Of a stretch of DNA of 45,139 nt, positions 15,137-23,892 are shown in pieces. The DNA is from Eubacteriales bacterium (GTDB lineage: Bacteria > Bacillota > Clostridia > Lachnospirales > Lachnospiraceae). Position 1 is the stretch's first letter; each line of letters begins with the position of its first letter. The position numbers and the translations under genes are program-made. The notes under the pieces were generated by a model. It was not told where the DNA came from, did not search any database, and saw only the letters and a program-made list of their open reading frames with translations. The stretch spans positions 1 to 45,139 of the forward strand of contig JAUNHB010000012.1 in NCBI GenBank assembly GCA_030524125.1, given 5' to 3'.

Positions 15137-15165
15137 AGTATAGCATGGATCGGGGGAAATGAAAA
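15137..15165 (-). promoter_or_regulatory. Promoter of tyrA-aroA
   Basis: On the minus strand TTTTCA and TATACT are spaced by 17 bases, with TGC directly before the -10 box (extended -10). It is divergent from the promoter at 15181-15209. Confidence 0.6.
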
Positions 15166-15180
15166 GCGGTTCGTTTGTAT

Positions 15181-15209
15181 TTGCCAAGAAGGCCGACCGA
15201 TGCTATAAT
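15181..15209 (+). promoter_or_regulatory. Strong promoter ahead of the tandem repeats
   Basis: TTGCCA (15181-15186), 17 bases, then TATAAT (15204-15209) preceded by TGC, giving an extended -10. The predicted transcript starts near 15216 and runs through both 148-bp repeats into the GlgX-like gene, so its leader is about 340 bases. Confidence 0.8.
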
Positions 15210-15224
15210 ACATATAATTGGGTA

Positions 15225-15372
15225 AATTATCGACTGCTGTTCGGCCAGCCTCAAACACTTGCTGTTTGAGGCGTGAGAACGTGATTCAGGTGTGAGCGGG
15301 CTCCTTTTGCGGAGCAAAACTTCAAATGAGCCTGCGAAGGTTCCTGTTTACAGGGAACCTGTGAACAGGAAC
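15225..15372 (+). repeat. 148-bp tandem repeat, unit 1, three hairpins
   Basis: Unit 1 of a head-to-tail pair; units differ at only three positions. Each unit carries three hairpins: GCCTCAAACA/TGTTTGAGGC with a 5-base loop; GCGGGCTC/GAGCCTGC enclosing TTTTGC/GCAAAA; and a 15-bp GTTCCTGTTTACAGG stem with a GAA loop. In unit 1 the second and third hairpins each contain one G-T pair that is a Watson-Crick pair in unit 2. It lies in the 485-base stretch without genes between tyrA and the GlgX-like gene, inside the predicted leader. Confidence 0.92.
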
Positions 15373-15520
15373 AATTATCGACTGCTGTTCGGCCAGCCTC
15401 AAACACTCGCTGTTTGAGGCGTGAGAACGTGATTCAGGTGTGAGCGGGCTCCTTTTGCGGAGCAAAACTTCAAATGAGCCCGCGAAGGTTCCTGTTTACA
15501 GGGAACCTGTAAACAGGAAC
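15373..15520 (+). repeat. 148-bp tandem repeat, unit 2, three hairpins
   Basis: Directly follows unit 1 with no spacer. Changes relative to unit 1 are at 15408 (loop base), 15481 and 15511 (both convert a wobble pair to a Watson-Crick pair). After 15520 the sequence AAGTATCGACTGC repeats the first 13 bases of a third unit with one mismatch and then runs into the ribosome binding site of the next gene. Confidence 0.92.
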
Positions 15521-15555
15521 AAGTATCGACTGCGGAAGGGACAAAGGTGAAGACT

Positions 15556-17403
15556 ATGTTTGATTTTGACATCAGGCCCGGAGAGCCGGACCGCCTTGGG
15601 GCGACGAGGCTTGGAAAGGACAGCAACTTTGCGGCCGCCGTGCCGGAGGAGCTAAGCTGCAGCCTTCTGCTGTATCCGAAGGGGTCGGAGGAGCCCGCAG
15701 CGGAGCTGGAATTTACGGAGGAGATGCGCTTCGGCGACGTCTGCGCCGTCAGGCTTTGCCGGTTTCCGGCGGAGCGGTATGAATATAATTACCGGATCGA
15801 CGGACAGGTGGTTCAGGATCCGTACGCCGTCAGGATCACGGGAGGCGAGCGGTGGGGAGCCTGTCCCGAGGGAGAGCACAGCCTAAGATGCGGCATGGAC
15901 GCGGGGCATTTCCCGTGGCAGGGGGACAAGCCCCTCCGGACGCCCTACGAGGAATGCGTGCTCTACGCCACCCACGTGAGGGGATTTACGATGGATCCGT
16001 CGGCGCGGGCGCGCCGCCCGGGGACGTTTGCCGGGGTGCAGGAGAAGATCCCGCACCTGCGGCGGCTGGGGATCACGCAGCTTGAGCTGATGCCGGTCTA
16101 CGAGTTTCCCGAGCTGGGGAGCAGGGCCGCTCCGAAGCGGCACATGCCGATCCCGCGCGGGGGCGCGGGCAGGATCAACTACTGGGGATACGGGGAAGCG
16201 TGCTTTTTTGCGCCGAAGGCGGCTTACAGCGCGTCGGGAGATCCGGTGCGGGAGCTGAAAGAACTGGTGCGCGCGCTCCACAGAAACGGGATCGAGCTGA
16301 TACTGGAGTTTTATTTCCCGGACGGGACCAACCCGAATCTGATCATGGACTGCATCCGCCACTGGGCGAAGGAATATCACATCGACGGCGTCCATTTGAA
16401 CAGCCGGGAAGCTCCGCTTCAGGCGCTGGCCATGGATCCGGCGCTCTCGCGGATCAAGCTGATGAGCGAATATTTTCCGGTGGACCGGATCTACGGGCCG
16501 GGACGGGAGCCGACGGCGCGCCGTCTGGCCGAATACAACGACGACTTTCTGACGAAGGCGCGCCGTTTTCTGAGAGGGGACGGGGACGCGCTGATGCAGG
16601 CGGCCGAGAGCATGAGGAGAAATCCCGCGTCCTTCGCCGTGATCAACTATATGGCCTCCCACAACGGCTTTCCTCTGGCGGACGCCGTGTCCTACGCGGT
16701 CAAGCACAACGGGGACAACGGGGAGGAGAACCGGGACGGGACGGACTACAATTTCAGCGCCAATTACGGCGTCGAGGGTCCCACCTCCGTCCGGCAGATC
16801 CGCCGGCTCCGCAGCCGTCAGGTCCGCAACGCGTTTTTGATCCTGCTGCTGTCTCAGGGAGTTCCGGCCATCTACGGCGGGGACGAGATGGGAAATTCCC
16901 AGCAGGGCAACAACAACGTCTACTGTCAGGACAACGGGACGTCATGGATCCAGTGGAGCCGCAGAAAGGCGGACCGGGAGCTGTGCCGCTTCGTGCAGGA
17001 GGCCGTGGCGTTCCGGCGGGGGCATCCGGCGTTCGGCCGCAGGCAGGAGTACCGGATGCGCGACGATCTGTCCCGTGGCACGCCGGATCTTTCCTACCAT
17101 GGGAGAAGAGCGTGGTACGCGGATTTTCAGGACGGAAGCCGGGAGATCGGCGTCCTTTACGCCGGAGAATACACGGAAGGGGAGACGCTGTATGTGGTCT
17201 ACAACATGCACATGTCGGCGCACGAGCTGGCGCTTCCCACGCTGCCGGAGGGGCAGAGCTGGTATCTGAAGGCGGACACCGGGCGCGAGGAGGGCGCGTT
17301 TTTCCCGGACGGGGAGGAGCCTCTTTTGGAGGAGCGGAAAATGATCGAGGTGAAGGATCACACGATACTGATATTGGCAGGTAGGAGACATGAGACTGAT
17401 TAA
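15556..17403 (+). CDS. GlgX-like GH13 protein with degenerate catalytic site
   Basis: 615 residues related to glycogen debranching enzyme GlgX: an N-terminal CBM48-like domain (about 1-125), a GH13 barrel (YATHVRGFTMDPSARARRPGTF, LRRLGITQLELMPVYEF, INYWGYGEACFFAPKAAYS) and a C-terminal beta domain. The catalytic signatures are altered. Where GlgX has GFRFD with the nucleophile, this protein has IDGVHLNS with N282. The acid/base glutamate is kept (E305 in LMSEYF). The HDG motif is HNG with N370. Region I, usually DVVYNH, reads LEFYFP. Hydrolysis is therefore doubtful; glycogen binding or regulation is more plausible. Start ATG 15556 follows AAAGGTG; GTG 15547 is an alternative. It leads an operon with DUF5662 and lrgAB. 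Confidence 0.8.
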   Translation: MFDFDIRPGEPDRLGATRLGKDSNFAAAVPEELSCSLLLYPKGSEEPAAELEFTEEMRFGDVCAVRLCRFPAERYEYNYRIDGQVVQDPYAVRITGGERWGACPEGEHSLRCGMDAGHFPWQGDKPLRTPYEECVLYATHVRGFTMDPSARARRPGTFAGVQEKIPHLRRLGITQLELMPVYEFPELGSRAAPKRHMPIPRGGAGRINYWGYGEACFFAPKAAYSASGDPVRELKELVRALHRNGIELILEFYFPDGTNPNLIMDCIRHWAKEYHIDGVHLNSREAPLQALAMDPALSRIKLMSEYFPVDRIYGPGREPTARRLAEYNDDFLTKARRFLRGDGDALMQAAESMRRNPASFAVINYMASHNGFPLADAVSYAVKHNGDNGEENRDGTDYNFSANYGVEGPTSVRQIRRLRSRQVRNAFLILLLSQGVPAIYGGDEMGNSQQGNNNVYCQDNGTSWIQWSRRKADRELCRFVQEAVAFRRGHPAFGRRQEYRMRDDLSRGTPDLSYHGRRAWYADFQDGSREIGVLYAGEYTEGETLYVVYNMHMSAHELALPTLPEGQSWYLKADTGREEGAFFPDGEEPLLEERKMIEVKDHTILILAGRRHETD

Positions 17404-17962
17404 TATATGGAAGCATTTCTGCACGATCACCGAGCACAAGATCATGGTGGCCCGCCACTGCTTTCAGGTGGGCATGTACTGGCAGGGGATCACACACGAT
17501 CTGTCCAAATACTCGCCGTCGGAGTTCTGGCAGGGATGCCGGTATTATCAGGGCTTCCGCAGCCCGAACAATGCGGAGAGGGAGGACAAGGGGTATTCGG
17601 CCGCGTGGCTGCACCACAAGGGCCGCAACAAGCACCATTATGAATACTGGATCGACTACGGTCTGGGGCAGGTCAAAGGGATGACCGGCATGAAGATGCC
17701 GCTGAAATATGTCAACGAGATGATCATGGACCGCATCGCGGCTTCCAAGGTGTACGAGGGCGACCGTTATACGCAGCATTCGCCTCTGGCATACTACGAG
17801 AAGGGAAAGGACGCCTACATGATCCATCCGGAGACGAGGGCGCTTCTGGAGGGGATCCTGCATATGCTGGACGAGCAGGGGGAGAAAAAGACATTTGACT
17901 ACATGAGAAAATACATGGTGGGAAGGACGAAATATCCGAAGCTTCCCCGGAAGAAGGGTTGA
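17390..17962 (+). CDS. DUF5662 family protein
   Basis: 190 residues, matching a Bacillota family of unknown function (DUF5662 by recall). The N-terminal part has HCFQVGMYWQGITHDLSKYSPSEF and AAWLHHKGRNKHHYEYW; the repeated histidines and the THDLSK motif suggest an HD-like or metal-binding fold, which is inference. There is no signal peptide or membrane segment. The start ATG overlaps the end of the GlgX-like gene by 14 bases, with TAGGAG as ribosome binding site, so translation is probably coupled. The stop is three bases before lrgA. Confidence 0.75.
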   Translation: MRLINIWKHFCTITEHKIMVARHCFQVGMYWQGITHDLSKYSPSEFWQGCRYYQGFRSPNNAEREDKGYSAAWLHHKGRNKHHYEYWIDYGLGQVKGMTGMKMPLKYVNEMIMDRIAASKVYEGDRYTQHSPLAYYEKGKDAYMIHPETRALLEGILHMLDEQGEKKTFDYMRKYMVGRTKYPKLPRKKG

Positions 17963-17965
17963 TGT

Positions 17966-18337
17966 ATGAAATACGCAAATCAGATTATGATCATCGGCGG
18001 GATCTCTCTTGCGGGAGAGCTGCTCAACTATCTGCTGCCGCTGCCGGTTCCGGCCAGCGTGTACGGCATGCTGCTGCTTCTTTTATGTCTCTGCACGAAA
18101 CGCATCCGTCTGGAGCAGATCCAAGAGACGGCGGATTTTCTGCTGGTGGCCATGCCGCTGGTGTTCGTGGCGCCGGGAGTGGCGCTCATGGAGTCCTTCG
18201 GGCTGATGCAGGGCTCGCTGCTGGGGATCCTTGTGATCTCGGCGGGGTCCACGGTGGTCGTCATGGTGCTGAGCGGCCTGACGGCCCAGCTGCTCGTCAG
18301 GAGAAAGAGGGAAAAGGAGGAGAAGCTTCATGGATAG
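17966..18337 (+). CDS. lrgA: LrgA/CidA family holin-like membrane protein
   Basis: 123 residues with four hydrophobic segments. LrgA/CidA proteins resemble holins and modulate murein hydrolase activity, programmed lysis and, in some species, pyruvate uptake together with LrgB. Signature parts are GELLNYLLPLPVPASVYGMLLLLLCL and FLLVAMPLVFVAPGVALMESFG, ending in a basic tail RRKREKEEK. It starts three bases after DUF5662 and overlaps lrgB by eight bases. Confidence 0.9.
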   Translation: MKYANQIMIIGGISLAGELLNYLLPLPVPASVYGMLLLLLCLCTKRIRLEQIQETADFLLVAMPLVFVAPGVALMESFGLMQGSLLGILVISAGSTVVVMVLSGLTAQLLVRRKREKEEKLHG

Positions 18338-19022
18338 CATTGTGAGAGAGTCCGCCTACTTCGGTTTTTTCCTGACGCTGGCGGGATACTGGGCGGCGGT
18401 GAAGGTGTCGAGAAGGATGAAGAGCACGCTGTGCAACCCGCTGCTTTTGTCGATCATTTTTATTATTGCGTTTCTGAAGATCGCGGGGATCAGCTATGAC
18501 TCCTTCGACAACGGCGCGAAATATATCAATTATTTTCTGACTCCGTCCACGGTCTGCCTTGCGGTGCCGCTGTACCGGCAGCTCAGGCTTCTGAAGGAGT
18601 ATGCGTTCGCCATCCTTGCCAGCATCATGGCGGGGACCGCGGCCTGCGCGGCCATGATCTTCGGGCTGTCGCGCCTGTTTTTGCTGGAGGAGAGCATCTA
18701 CGCCTCCCTCGTGCCGAAATCCATCACGACGGCCATCGCGCTGGGCATGACGGAGGAGATGGGCGGGATCGCCGCCGTGACGATCATGGCGGTGTTCGTG
18801 ACCGGCATCCTGGGAGCGGTCATCGCCGGAGCGGTATTTAAGCTCTTTCACATCGAGGAGCCGGTAGCGCAGGGGCTGGCGCTCGGAACGGCGTCCCATG
18901 CCATCGGGACGAGCAAGGCGCTGGAGCTGGGAGAGATCCAGGCGGCCATGAGCAGTCTGGCCATCGCCGTGACCGGCGTGCTGACGGTGATCATCGGGCC
19001 TGTCGTGGCCGGATTTTACTGA
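18330..19022 (+). CDS. lrgB: LrgB family membrane protein
   Basis: 230 residues, usual length, several membrane spans. LrgB works with LrgA in the holin-like pair. Typical features are NPLLLSIIFIIAFLKIAGISYDSF, ALAVPLYRQ-like CLAVPLYRQLRLLKEY, SLVPKSITTAIALGMTEEMGGI and GTASHAIGTSKALELGEIQ near the C-terminus. It overlaps lrgA by eight bases and ends the operon that begins with the GlgX-like gene. The following 129 bases hold a 7-bp hairpin (GCGGAAT/ATTCCGC, 19045-19068) but no clear terminator T-tract. Confidence 0.92.
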   Translation: MDSIVRESAYFGFFLTLAGYWAAVKVSRRMKSTLCNPLLLSIIFIIAFLKIAGISYDSFDNGAKYINYFLTPSTVCLAVPLYRQLRLLKEYAFAILASIMAGTAACAAMIFGLSRLFLLEESIYASLVPKSITTAIALGMTEEMGGIAAVTIMAVFVTGILGAVIAGAVFKLFHIEEPVAQGLALGTASHAIGTSKALELGEIQAAMSSLAIAVTGVLTVIIGPVVAGFY

Positions 19023-19151
19023 GGAAGCCGCCGCGCCGGAGAGGGCGGAATTTGCGGTAAGATTCCGCAAAAATGAGGGATTTTTGGCATGGACACTGAA
19101 TATATAAGATAGAGGGAGTTTTGTGGGGCTTCTGTCGAAGGAGGGAAAGCC

Positions 19152-20159
19152 ATGACAATCAGGGAAAGTACGGAGCTGTGGGAGGAGACGTATCTGAGCC
19201 CCTACGCGGCGCTCAGCAAAAATTCCAGAGGGCGGGAGGCGGACGAGCCTCCGTGCGACATCCGTCCGGTCTACCAAAGAGACCGGGACCGGATCCTGCA
19301 CTGCAAGTCGTTTCGCAGGCTCAAGCACAAGACGCAGGTATTCCTGACGCCCAAGGGAGACCATTACCGGACGAGACTTACGCACACGCTGGAGGTGGCG
19401 CAGACGGCCCGCACCATCGCCAGAGCGTTGCGGCTCAACGAGGATCTGACGGAGGCGGCGGCGCTCGGACATGATCTGGGACACACGCCCTTTGGACATG
19501 CCGGGGAGCGGGCGCTCAACGAGGTGAGCAGCGAAGGATTCGCCCACTACGAGCAGAGCGTGCGGATCGTGGAGCGGCTGGAGAAGGAGGGCCGGGGGCT
19601 GAACCTCACATGGGAGGTGCGGGACGGCATCCTCAACCACCAGATGAGCGGAAAACCCTCCACGCTGGAGGGAAAGGTGGTGCGCTACTCGGACAAGATC
19701 GCCTACATCCATCACGACGTGGACGACGCGATCCGGGGAGGCATCATCCGGGAGGAGGAGATCCCGAGGACCTACACGGACATTCTGGGACACTCCTCGC
19801 GGGAGCGGCTCAACACGATGATCCATGATATCGTGGCGAACAGTCAGGGAAAGCCCGACATCTCCATGTCCGAGGACGTGGAGTTCGCCTTCCGGGGCAT
19901 GAGGCGGTACATGTTTGAAAATGTGTACACCAACCCGAGGGCCAAGGGGGAGGAGGAGAAGGCGGAGACGATCGTCAAGGAGCTGTTCCGGTATTATATG
20001 GATCATCCGGAGCTGCTCTCCAACGAATATATCGAGAGAATGTGGCAGTCTGGCGAGACGCAGGAGCGGAGCGTCTGCGACTACATATCGGGGATGACGG
20101 ACCAGTATGCCATTGCCAAATTCCAGGAGTTTTTCATCCCGGCGTCCTGGAGGTACTAA
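19152..20159 (+). CDS. dgt: dGTP triphosphohydrolase-like HD-domain protein
   Basis: 335 residues. Members of this family hydrolyse dGTP or other dNTPs to nucleosides and triphosphate. The HD-domain metal site is visible as YRTRLTHTLEVAQTARTIAR with the first histidine, ALGHDLGHTPFGHAGE with the HD pair, and the later YSDKIAYIHHDVDDA aspartate. The short form with the N-terminal FRRLKHKTQVF motif is the one found beside dnaG-rpoD in Clostridia. The start follows AAGGAGGGAAAG. It opens the cluster dgt-dnaG-rpoD-trmK-NIF3, with 18 bases to dnaG. Confidence 0.93.
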   Translation: MTIRESTELWEETYLSPYAALSKNSRGREADEPPCDIRPVYQRDRDRILHCKSFRRLKHKTQVFLTPKGDHYRTRLTHTLEVAQTARTIARALRLNEDLTEAAALGHDLGHTPFGHAGERALNEVSSEGFAHYEQSVRIVERLEKEGRGLNLTWEVRDGILNHQMSGKPSTLEGKVVRYSDKIAYIHHDVDDAIRGGIIREEEIPRTYTDILGHSSRERLNTMIHDIVANSQGKPDISMSEDVEFAFRGMRRYMFENVYTNPRAKGEEEKAETIVKELFRYYMDHPELLSNEYIERMWQSGETQERSVCDYISGMTDQYAIAKFQEFFIPASWRY

Positions 20160-20177
20160 CAGAGATCAGGTGATTTC

Positions 20178-21956
20178 ATGAGCTACTATTCACAGGAACT
20201 GGTGGAGGAGATCCGCTCCCGCAGCGACATCGTGGACGTGGTGTCCGGCTATGTGAGGCTGCAGAGGAAGGGGAGCAATTACGTGGGGGTCTGCCCGTTC
20301 CACAATGACAGGAATCCGTCCATGTCGGTCAACCAGCCGCGGCAGATGTATCACTGCTTCAGCTGCGGAGCAGGAGGGGACGTGTTCAAATTTGTCATGG
20401 AGTATGAAAATCTCACGTTTCCCGAGGCGGTCAAGGTGCTTGCGGACCGGGCGGGGATCGAGCTTCCGGAGCGGGATTCCTCGCCGGAGGCGAAGCGGCA
20501 GTCGGATCTGAAGGAGCAGATCCTTGAGATGAACCGGCTGGCCGCGAAATATTATTATTACATGCTGCGGCAGCCCGACGGCAGACAGGGGCTGGAGTAC
20601 CTGAAGGGCAGGGAGCTGTCCGACGATACGATCCGCCGGTTCGGACTTGGCTGTTCCAGCAAGCGGGGCAGCGATCTGTACCGGTATCTGAAGAGCAAGG
20701 GTTATTCCGACGGGCTTTTGAAGGAGTCGGGGCTTGTGCAGGCGGACGAGAAGCGGGGCATGTACGATAAATTCTGGAACCGGGTCATGTTTCCTATCAT
20801 GGACGCCCGCAGCCGGGTCATCGGCTTCGGCGGCCGGGTCATGGGGGACGCAAAGCCCAAGTATCTCAACTCTCCGGAGACGAAGGTGTTCGACAAGAGC
20901 CGGAATCTCTACGGACTGCATCTGGCGCGCGTAAGCCGGAAGCCGAACATGATTCTGTGCGAGGGATACATGGACGTGATCGCCATGCATCAGGCGGGCT
21001 TCAATCAGGCGGTGGCGTCGCTGGGAACCGCGTTCACGCAGCAGCAGTCCGTGATCCTGAAGCGATACACCGACGAGGTGCTCCTGACCTACGACAGCGA
21101 CGAGGCGGGGATCCGGGCGGCCATGCGGGCCATCCCGATCCTGAAGGAGGCCGGGCTGCGGGCGAAGGTCATCAACATGGAGCCCTACAAGGATCCGGAC
21201 GAATTTATCAAGGCGCTGGGAGCAGAGGAGTTCCAGAAGCGGATCGACGGCGCCGAGAGCAGCTTTTTCTTCGAGCTGCGGGTGCTGGAGCGGCAGTATG
21301 ACTTCCGGGAACCGGAGAGCAAGACGGCGTTTTTCCGGGAGCTGTCGAAAAAGCTTCTGGAATTTGAGGCGGGCATCGAGAGAAACAACTACATCGAGGC
21401 CGCGGCCGCACGGTACCACCTGACATACGATCAGCTCATGGGCATGGTGAGCAGGACCGGGGAGCAGCTCGGGGACGTGCGAAGGCAGACGCCTTCGGAA
21501 AACCCGTTTGGGGAGCCGAAAAAGCGCCGGCAAAAGGAGGACGCCGGACTGAAATCCCAGAGACTGCTGATCACATGGATGAGCTCGGACGAACGGCTGT
21601 ACCGGAGTATCGCCAGATACGTGTCGCCGGAGGAATTTACGGACGAGCTGTGTCGGAAGGCGGCCGTGCTGCTGGCCGGACAGATGGAGACCGGGAGGCT
21701 GAACCCGGCGGCGCTGTTCCGGCAGTTTGAGGAAGGAGAGGAGCAGCAGAGGGCCGCGGCCATGTTCAACGACACGATCCCCACGCTCAGAAGCCGTGAG
21801 GAGGAAGAAAAAGCGTTACAGGAAACGATCCTTAGAGTAAAGCAGAACAGCATCGCCTGGCAGACCGAGCATATGGATCCCGGAGACATGGACGCGCTCC
21901 GGGCCATCGTGCAGAAGCGCAGGGAAATCGAGAAATTGCATATTTCTTTGGATTAA
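20178..21956 (+). CDS. dnaG: DNA primase
   Basis: 592 residues. Synthesises RNA primers for replication. N-terminal CHC2 zinc-binding domain (VCPFHNDRNPSMSV followed by YHCFSCGAGGDVF), then the primase core with the TOPRIM domain (LCEGYMDVIAMHQAGF and LLTYDSDEAGIRAAMRA, the acidic metal ligands), and a C-terminal DnaB-interacting helical region from about residue 450. The ribosome binding site is weak (GATCAGGTGATTTC). It is 37 bases ahead of rpoD, the classic macromolecular synthesis arrangement. Confidence 0.97.
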   Translation: MSYYSQELVEEIRSRSDIVDVVSGYVRLQRKGSNYVGVCPFHNDRNPSMSVNQPRQMYHCFSCGAGGDVFKFVMEYENLTFPEAVKVLADRAGIELPERDSSPEAKRQSDLKEQILEMNRLAAKYYYYMLRQPDGRQGLEYLKGRELSDDTIRRFGLGCSSKRGSDLYRYLKSKGYSDGLLKESGLVQADEKRGMYDKFWNRVMFPIMDARSRVIGFGGRVMGDAKPKYLNSPETKVFDKSRNLYGLHLARVSRKPNMILCEGYMDVIAMHQAGFNQAVASLGTAFTQQQSVILKRYTDEVLLTYDSDEAGIRAAMRAIPILKEAGLRAKVINMEPYKDPDEFIKALGAEEFQKRIDGAESSFFFELRVLERQYDFREPESKTAFFRELSKKLLEFEAGIERNNYIEAAAARYHLTYDQLMGMVSRTGEQLGDVRRQTPSENPFGEPKKRRQKEDAGLKSQRLLITWMSSDERLYRSIARYVSPEEFTDELCRKAAVLLAGQMETGRLNPAALFRQFEEGEEQQRAAAMFNDTIPTLRSREEEEKALQETILRVKQNSIAWQTEHMDPGDMDALRAIVQKRREIEKLHISLD

Positions 21957-21993
21957 GGATAAAATATGAACAATTATGGAAGGAAGAACCAAT

Positions 21994-23097
21994 ATGGAAG
22001 AAAATGTGGTAAAGTTCAGTGAGAAGCTGAAAGAACTGCTGGCAATGGCAAAGAAAAAGAAGAATGTCCTGGAATATCAGGAGATCAGCGACTTTTTCAG
22101 CGACATGGAGCTTGACGCCGAGAAGTTCGACAAGATCCTCGATTTTCTGGAGCAGAACAACATCGACGTGCTGCGGATCACCGACGATGACGACGACAGC
22201 AACATCATTCTGAGCGACGATGACGATGTGGATGTGGAGCAGATCGACCTGTCCGTGCCGGACGGGGTCAGCATCGAGGATCCGGTCCGCATGTACTTAA
22301 AGGAGATCGGAAAGGTGCCGCTTCTGAGCGCGGAGGAGGAGATCGAGCTGGCCAAGCGCATGGAGCTGGGGGACGAGGAGGCCAAGAAGCGTCTGGCCGA
22401 GGCGAACCTGCGTCTGGTGGTCAGCATCGCCAAGCGGTACGTGGGACGCGGCATGCTGTTTCTCGATCTGATCCAGGAAGGAAATCTGGGGCTGATCAAG
22501 GCGGTGGAGAAGTTCGACTACCGCAAAGGGTATAAGTTCAGCACATACGCCACATGGTGGATACGGCAGGCGATCACGAGAGCCATCGCGGATCAGGCGA
22601 GAACGATCCGGATCCCGGTGCATATGGTGGAGACCATCAACAAGCTGATCCGGGTGTCCAGACAGCTTCTGCAGGAGCTGGGACGGGAGCCTCAGCCGGA
22701 GGAGATCGCCAAGGAGATGAATATGCCTGTGGAGCGGGTGAGAGAGATCCTGAAGATCTCGCAGGAGCCGGTGTCTCTGGAGACGCCCATCGGCGAGGAG
22801 GAGGACAGCCATCTGGGCGATTTCATTCAGGATGACAACGTGCCGGTCCCGGCGGAGGCGGCTGCGTTCACGCTTCTGAAGGAGCAGCTGGTGGAGGTGC
22901 TGGGTACGCTGACCGAGCGGGAACAGAAGGTGCTGCGCCTGCGCTTCGGGCTGGACGACGGAAGAGCGCGCACGCTGGAGGAGGTCGGCAAGGAGTTTAA
23001 CGTGACCAGAGAGCGGATCCGCCAGATCGAGGCCAAAGCGCTCAGAAAGCTTCGCCATCCGAGCCGCAGCCGCAAGCTGAAGGATTTTCTGGAGTAG
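21994..23097 (+). CDS. rpoD: RNA polymerase housekeeping sigma factor (sigma-A)
   Basis: 367 residues. Sigma region 1.1-like domain (about 15-60, [25 protein letters not shown] is its core), an acidic linker, region 1.2 ([21 protein letters not shown]), regions 2.1-2.4 ([58 protein letters not shown]), region 3, and region 4.2 ([20 protein letters not shown]). It recognises the TTGACA/TATAAT promoters listed here. ATG 21994 with GGAAGGAAG seven bases before is preferred to ATG 21976, which lacks a site. Two bases separate it from trmK. Confidence 0.97.
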   Translation: MEENVVKFSEKLKELLAMAKKKKNVLEYQEISDFFSDMELDAEKFDKILDFLEQNNIDVLRITDDDDDSNIILSDDDDVDVEQIDLSVPDGVSIEDPVRMYLKEIGKVPLLSAEEEIELAKRMELGDEEAKKRLAEANLRLVVSIAKRYVGRGMLFLDLIQEGNLGLIKAVEKFDYRKGYKFSTYATWWIRQAITRAIADQARTIRIPVHMVETINKLIRVSRQLLQELGREPQPEEIAKEMNMPVERVREILKISQEPVSLETPIGEEEDSHLGDFIQDDNVPVPAEAAAFTLLKEQLVEVLGTLTEREQKVLRLRFGLDDGRARTLEEVGKEFNVTRERIRQIEAKALRKLRHPSRSRKLKDFLE

Positions 23098-23099
23098 GC

Positions 23100-23891
23100 A
23101 TGGGCGTACAGTTATCAAGGAGAATGTCCGCGCTGGCCGCGCTGGTGACGGAAGGAAACCGGCTGGCGGACGTGGGGACGGATCACGGCTATGTTCCGAT
23201 CGCGCTTGTGCAGTCCGGCCGGATCCCGTCGGCCATCGCCATGGATGTGGCGGAGGGACCGCTCGGGCGGGCCAGAGAGCACATCCGGGAGCAGGGGCTG
23301 GATACATATATTGAGACGAGACAGTCGGACGGGCTCTCCCGTCTTCGGCCCGGCGAGGCGGACACGGTGTTGATCGCAGGGATGGGCGGGATGCTCATGC
23401 TGCGGATCCTGAAGGCCGCAGAAGGCCGCCTCATGGGCGTCCGGGAGCTGATCCTGCAGCCTCAGTCGGAGATCCATCTGGTGCGGAGGTATCTGCGTGC
23501 GGGTGGATTTTCCATTGCGGCGGAGGACGTGGTGGAGGAGGACGGGAAATATTACCCGATGTTCCGGGCGGAGACGAAGGAGCGCGCCGGGGGCTCTGCG
23601 GCGGGCCATTGCGCTGACGCGGCGGGCGCGCCAGTGAACGGGCCGGAGACAGAGGCTTTCGCTTCCGGCGGGGCAGACTGGGAGCTTTATTATGGAAACG
23701 TCGGGATCCAGCGCTCGCCCGGCGTGCTTATGGAATATCTGCTCCGGGAGGAACAAAAAAACGAGGCGATCCGGCGGCAGCTGGAAGAGCGCGGCCGCAG
23801 CGTACAGAGCCGGATGGAGGAGCTTTTGCAGGAGAGGGAGCGGATCCAATCGGCGCTTCGGGCGGTCCGGCGCGTATGGGAGGAAGCATAA
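23100..23891 (+). CDS. trmK: tRNA (adenine(22)-N1)-methyltransferase
   Basis: 263 residues. TrmK methylates A22 of tRNAs using S-adenosylmethionine. The N-terminal Rossmann domain shows LADVGTDHGYVPIALVQ, AMDVAEGPLGRA, and GMGGMLMLRIL; LQPQSEIHLVRRYLRAGGF and the coiled C-terminal tail (residues about 205-263) follow. An alanine/glycine-rich stretch at residues about 162-194 is not part of the usual TrmK and looks like an inserted loop. The gene is next to rpoD and NIF3, the standard Bacillota order, and only one base separates its stop from the next ATG. Confidence 0.92.
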   Translation: MGVQLSRRMSALAALVTEGNRLADVGTDHGYVPIALVQSGRIPSAIAMDVAEGPLGRAREHIREQGLDTYIETRQSDGLSRLRPGEADTVLIAGMGGMLMLRILKAAEGRLMGVRELILQPQSEIHLVRRYLRAGGFSIAAEDVVEEDGKYYPMFRAETKERAGGSAAGHCADAAGAPVNGPETEAFASGGADWELYYGNVGIQRSPGVLMEYLLREEQKNEAIRRQLEERGRSVQSRMEELLQERERIQSALRAVRRVWEEA

Positions 23892-23892
23892 A

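Noticed and set aside
15071-15187. N-terminal extension of TyrA to 15187
   Set aside because: The extension precedes the Rossmann motif, has no ribosome binding site and covers the likely promoter.
15225-15520. Tandem repeats as a CRISPR array
   Set aside because: The unit is 148 bp with almost identical sequence throughout, no short-repeat/unique-spacer pattern, and no cas genes nearby.
19084-19108. TTGGCA and TATAAG as a promoter for dgt
   Set aside because: The spacer is only 13 bases, too short for a sigma-A promoter.
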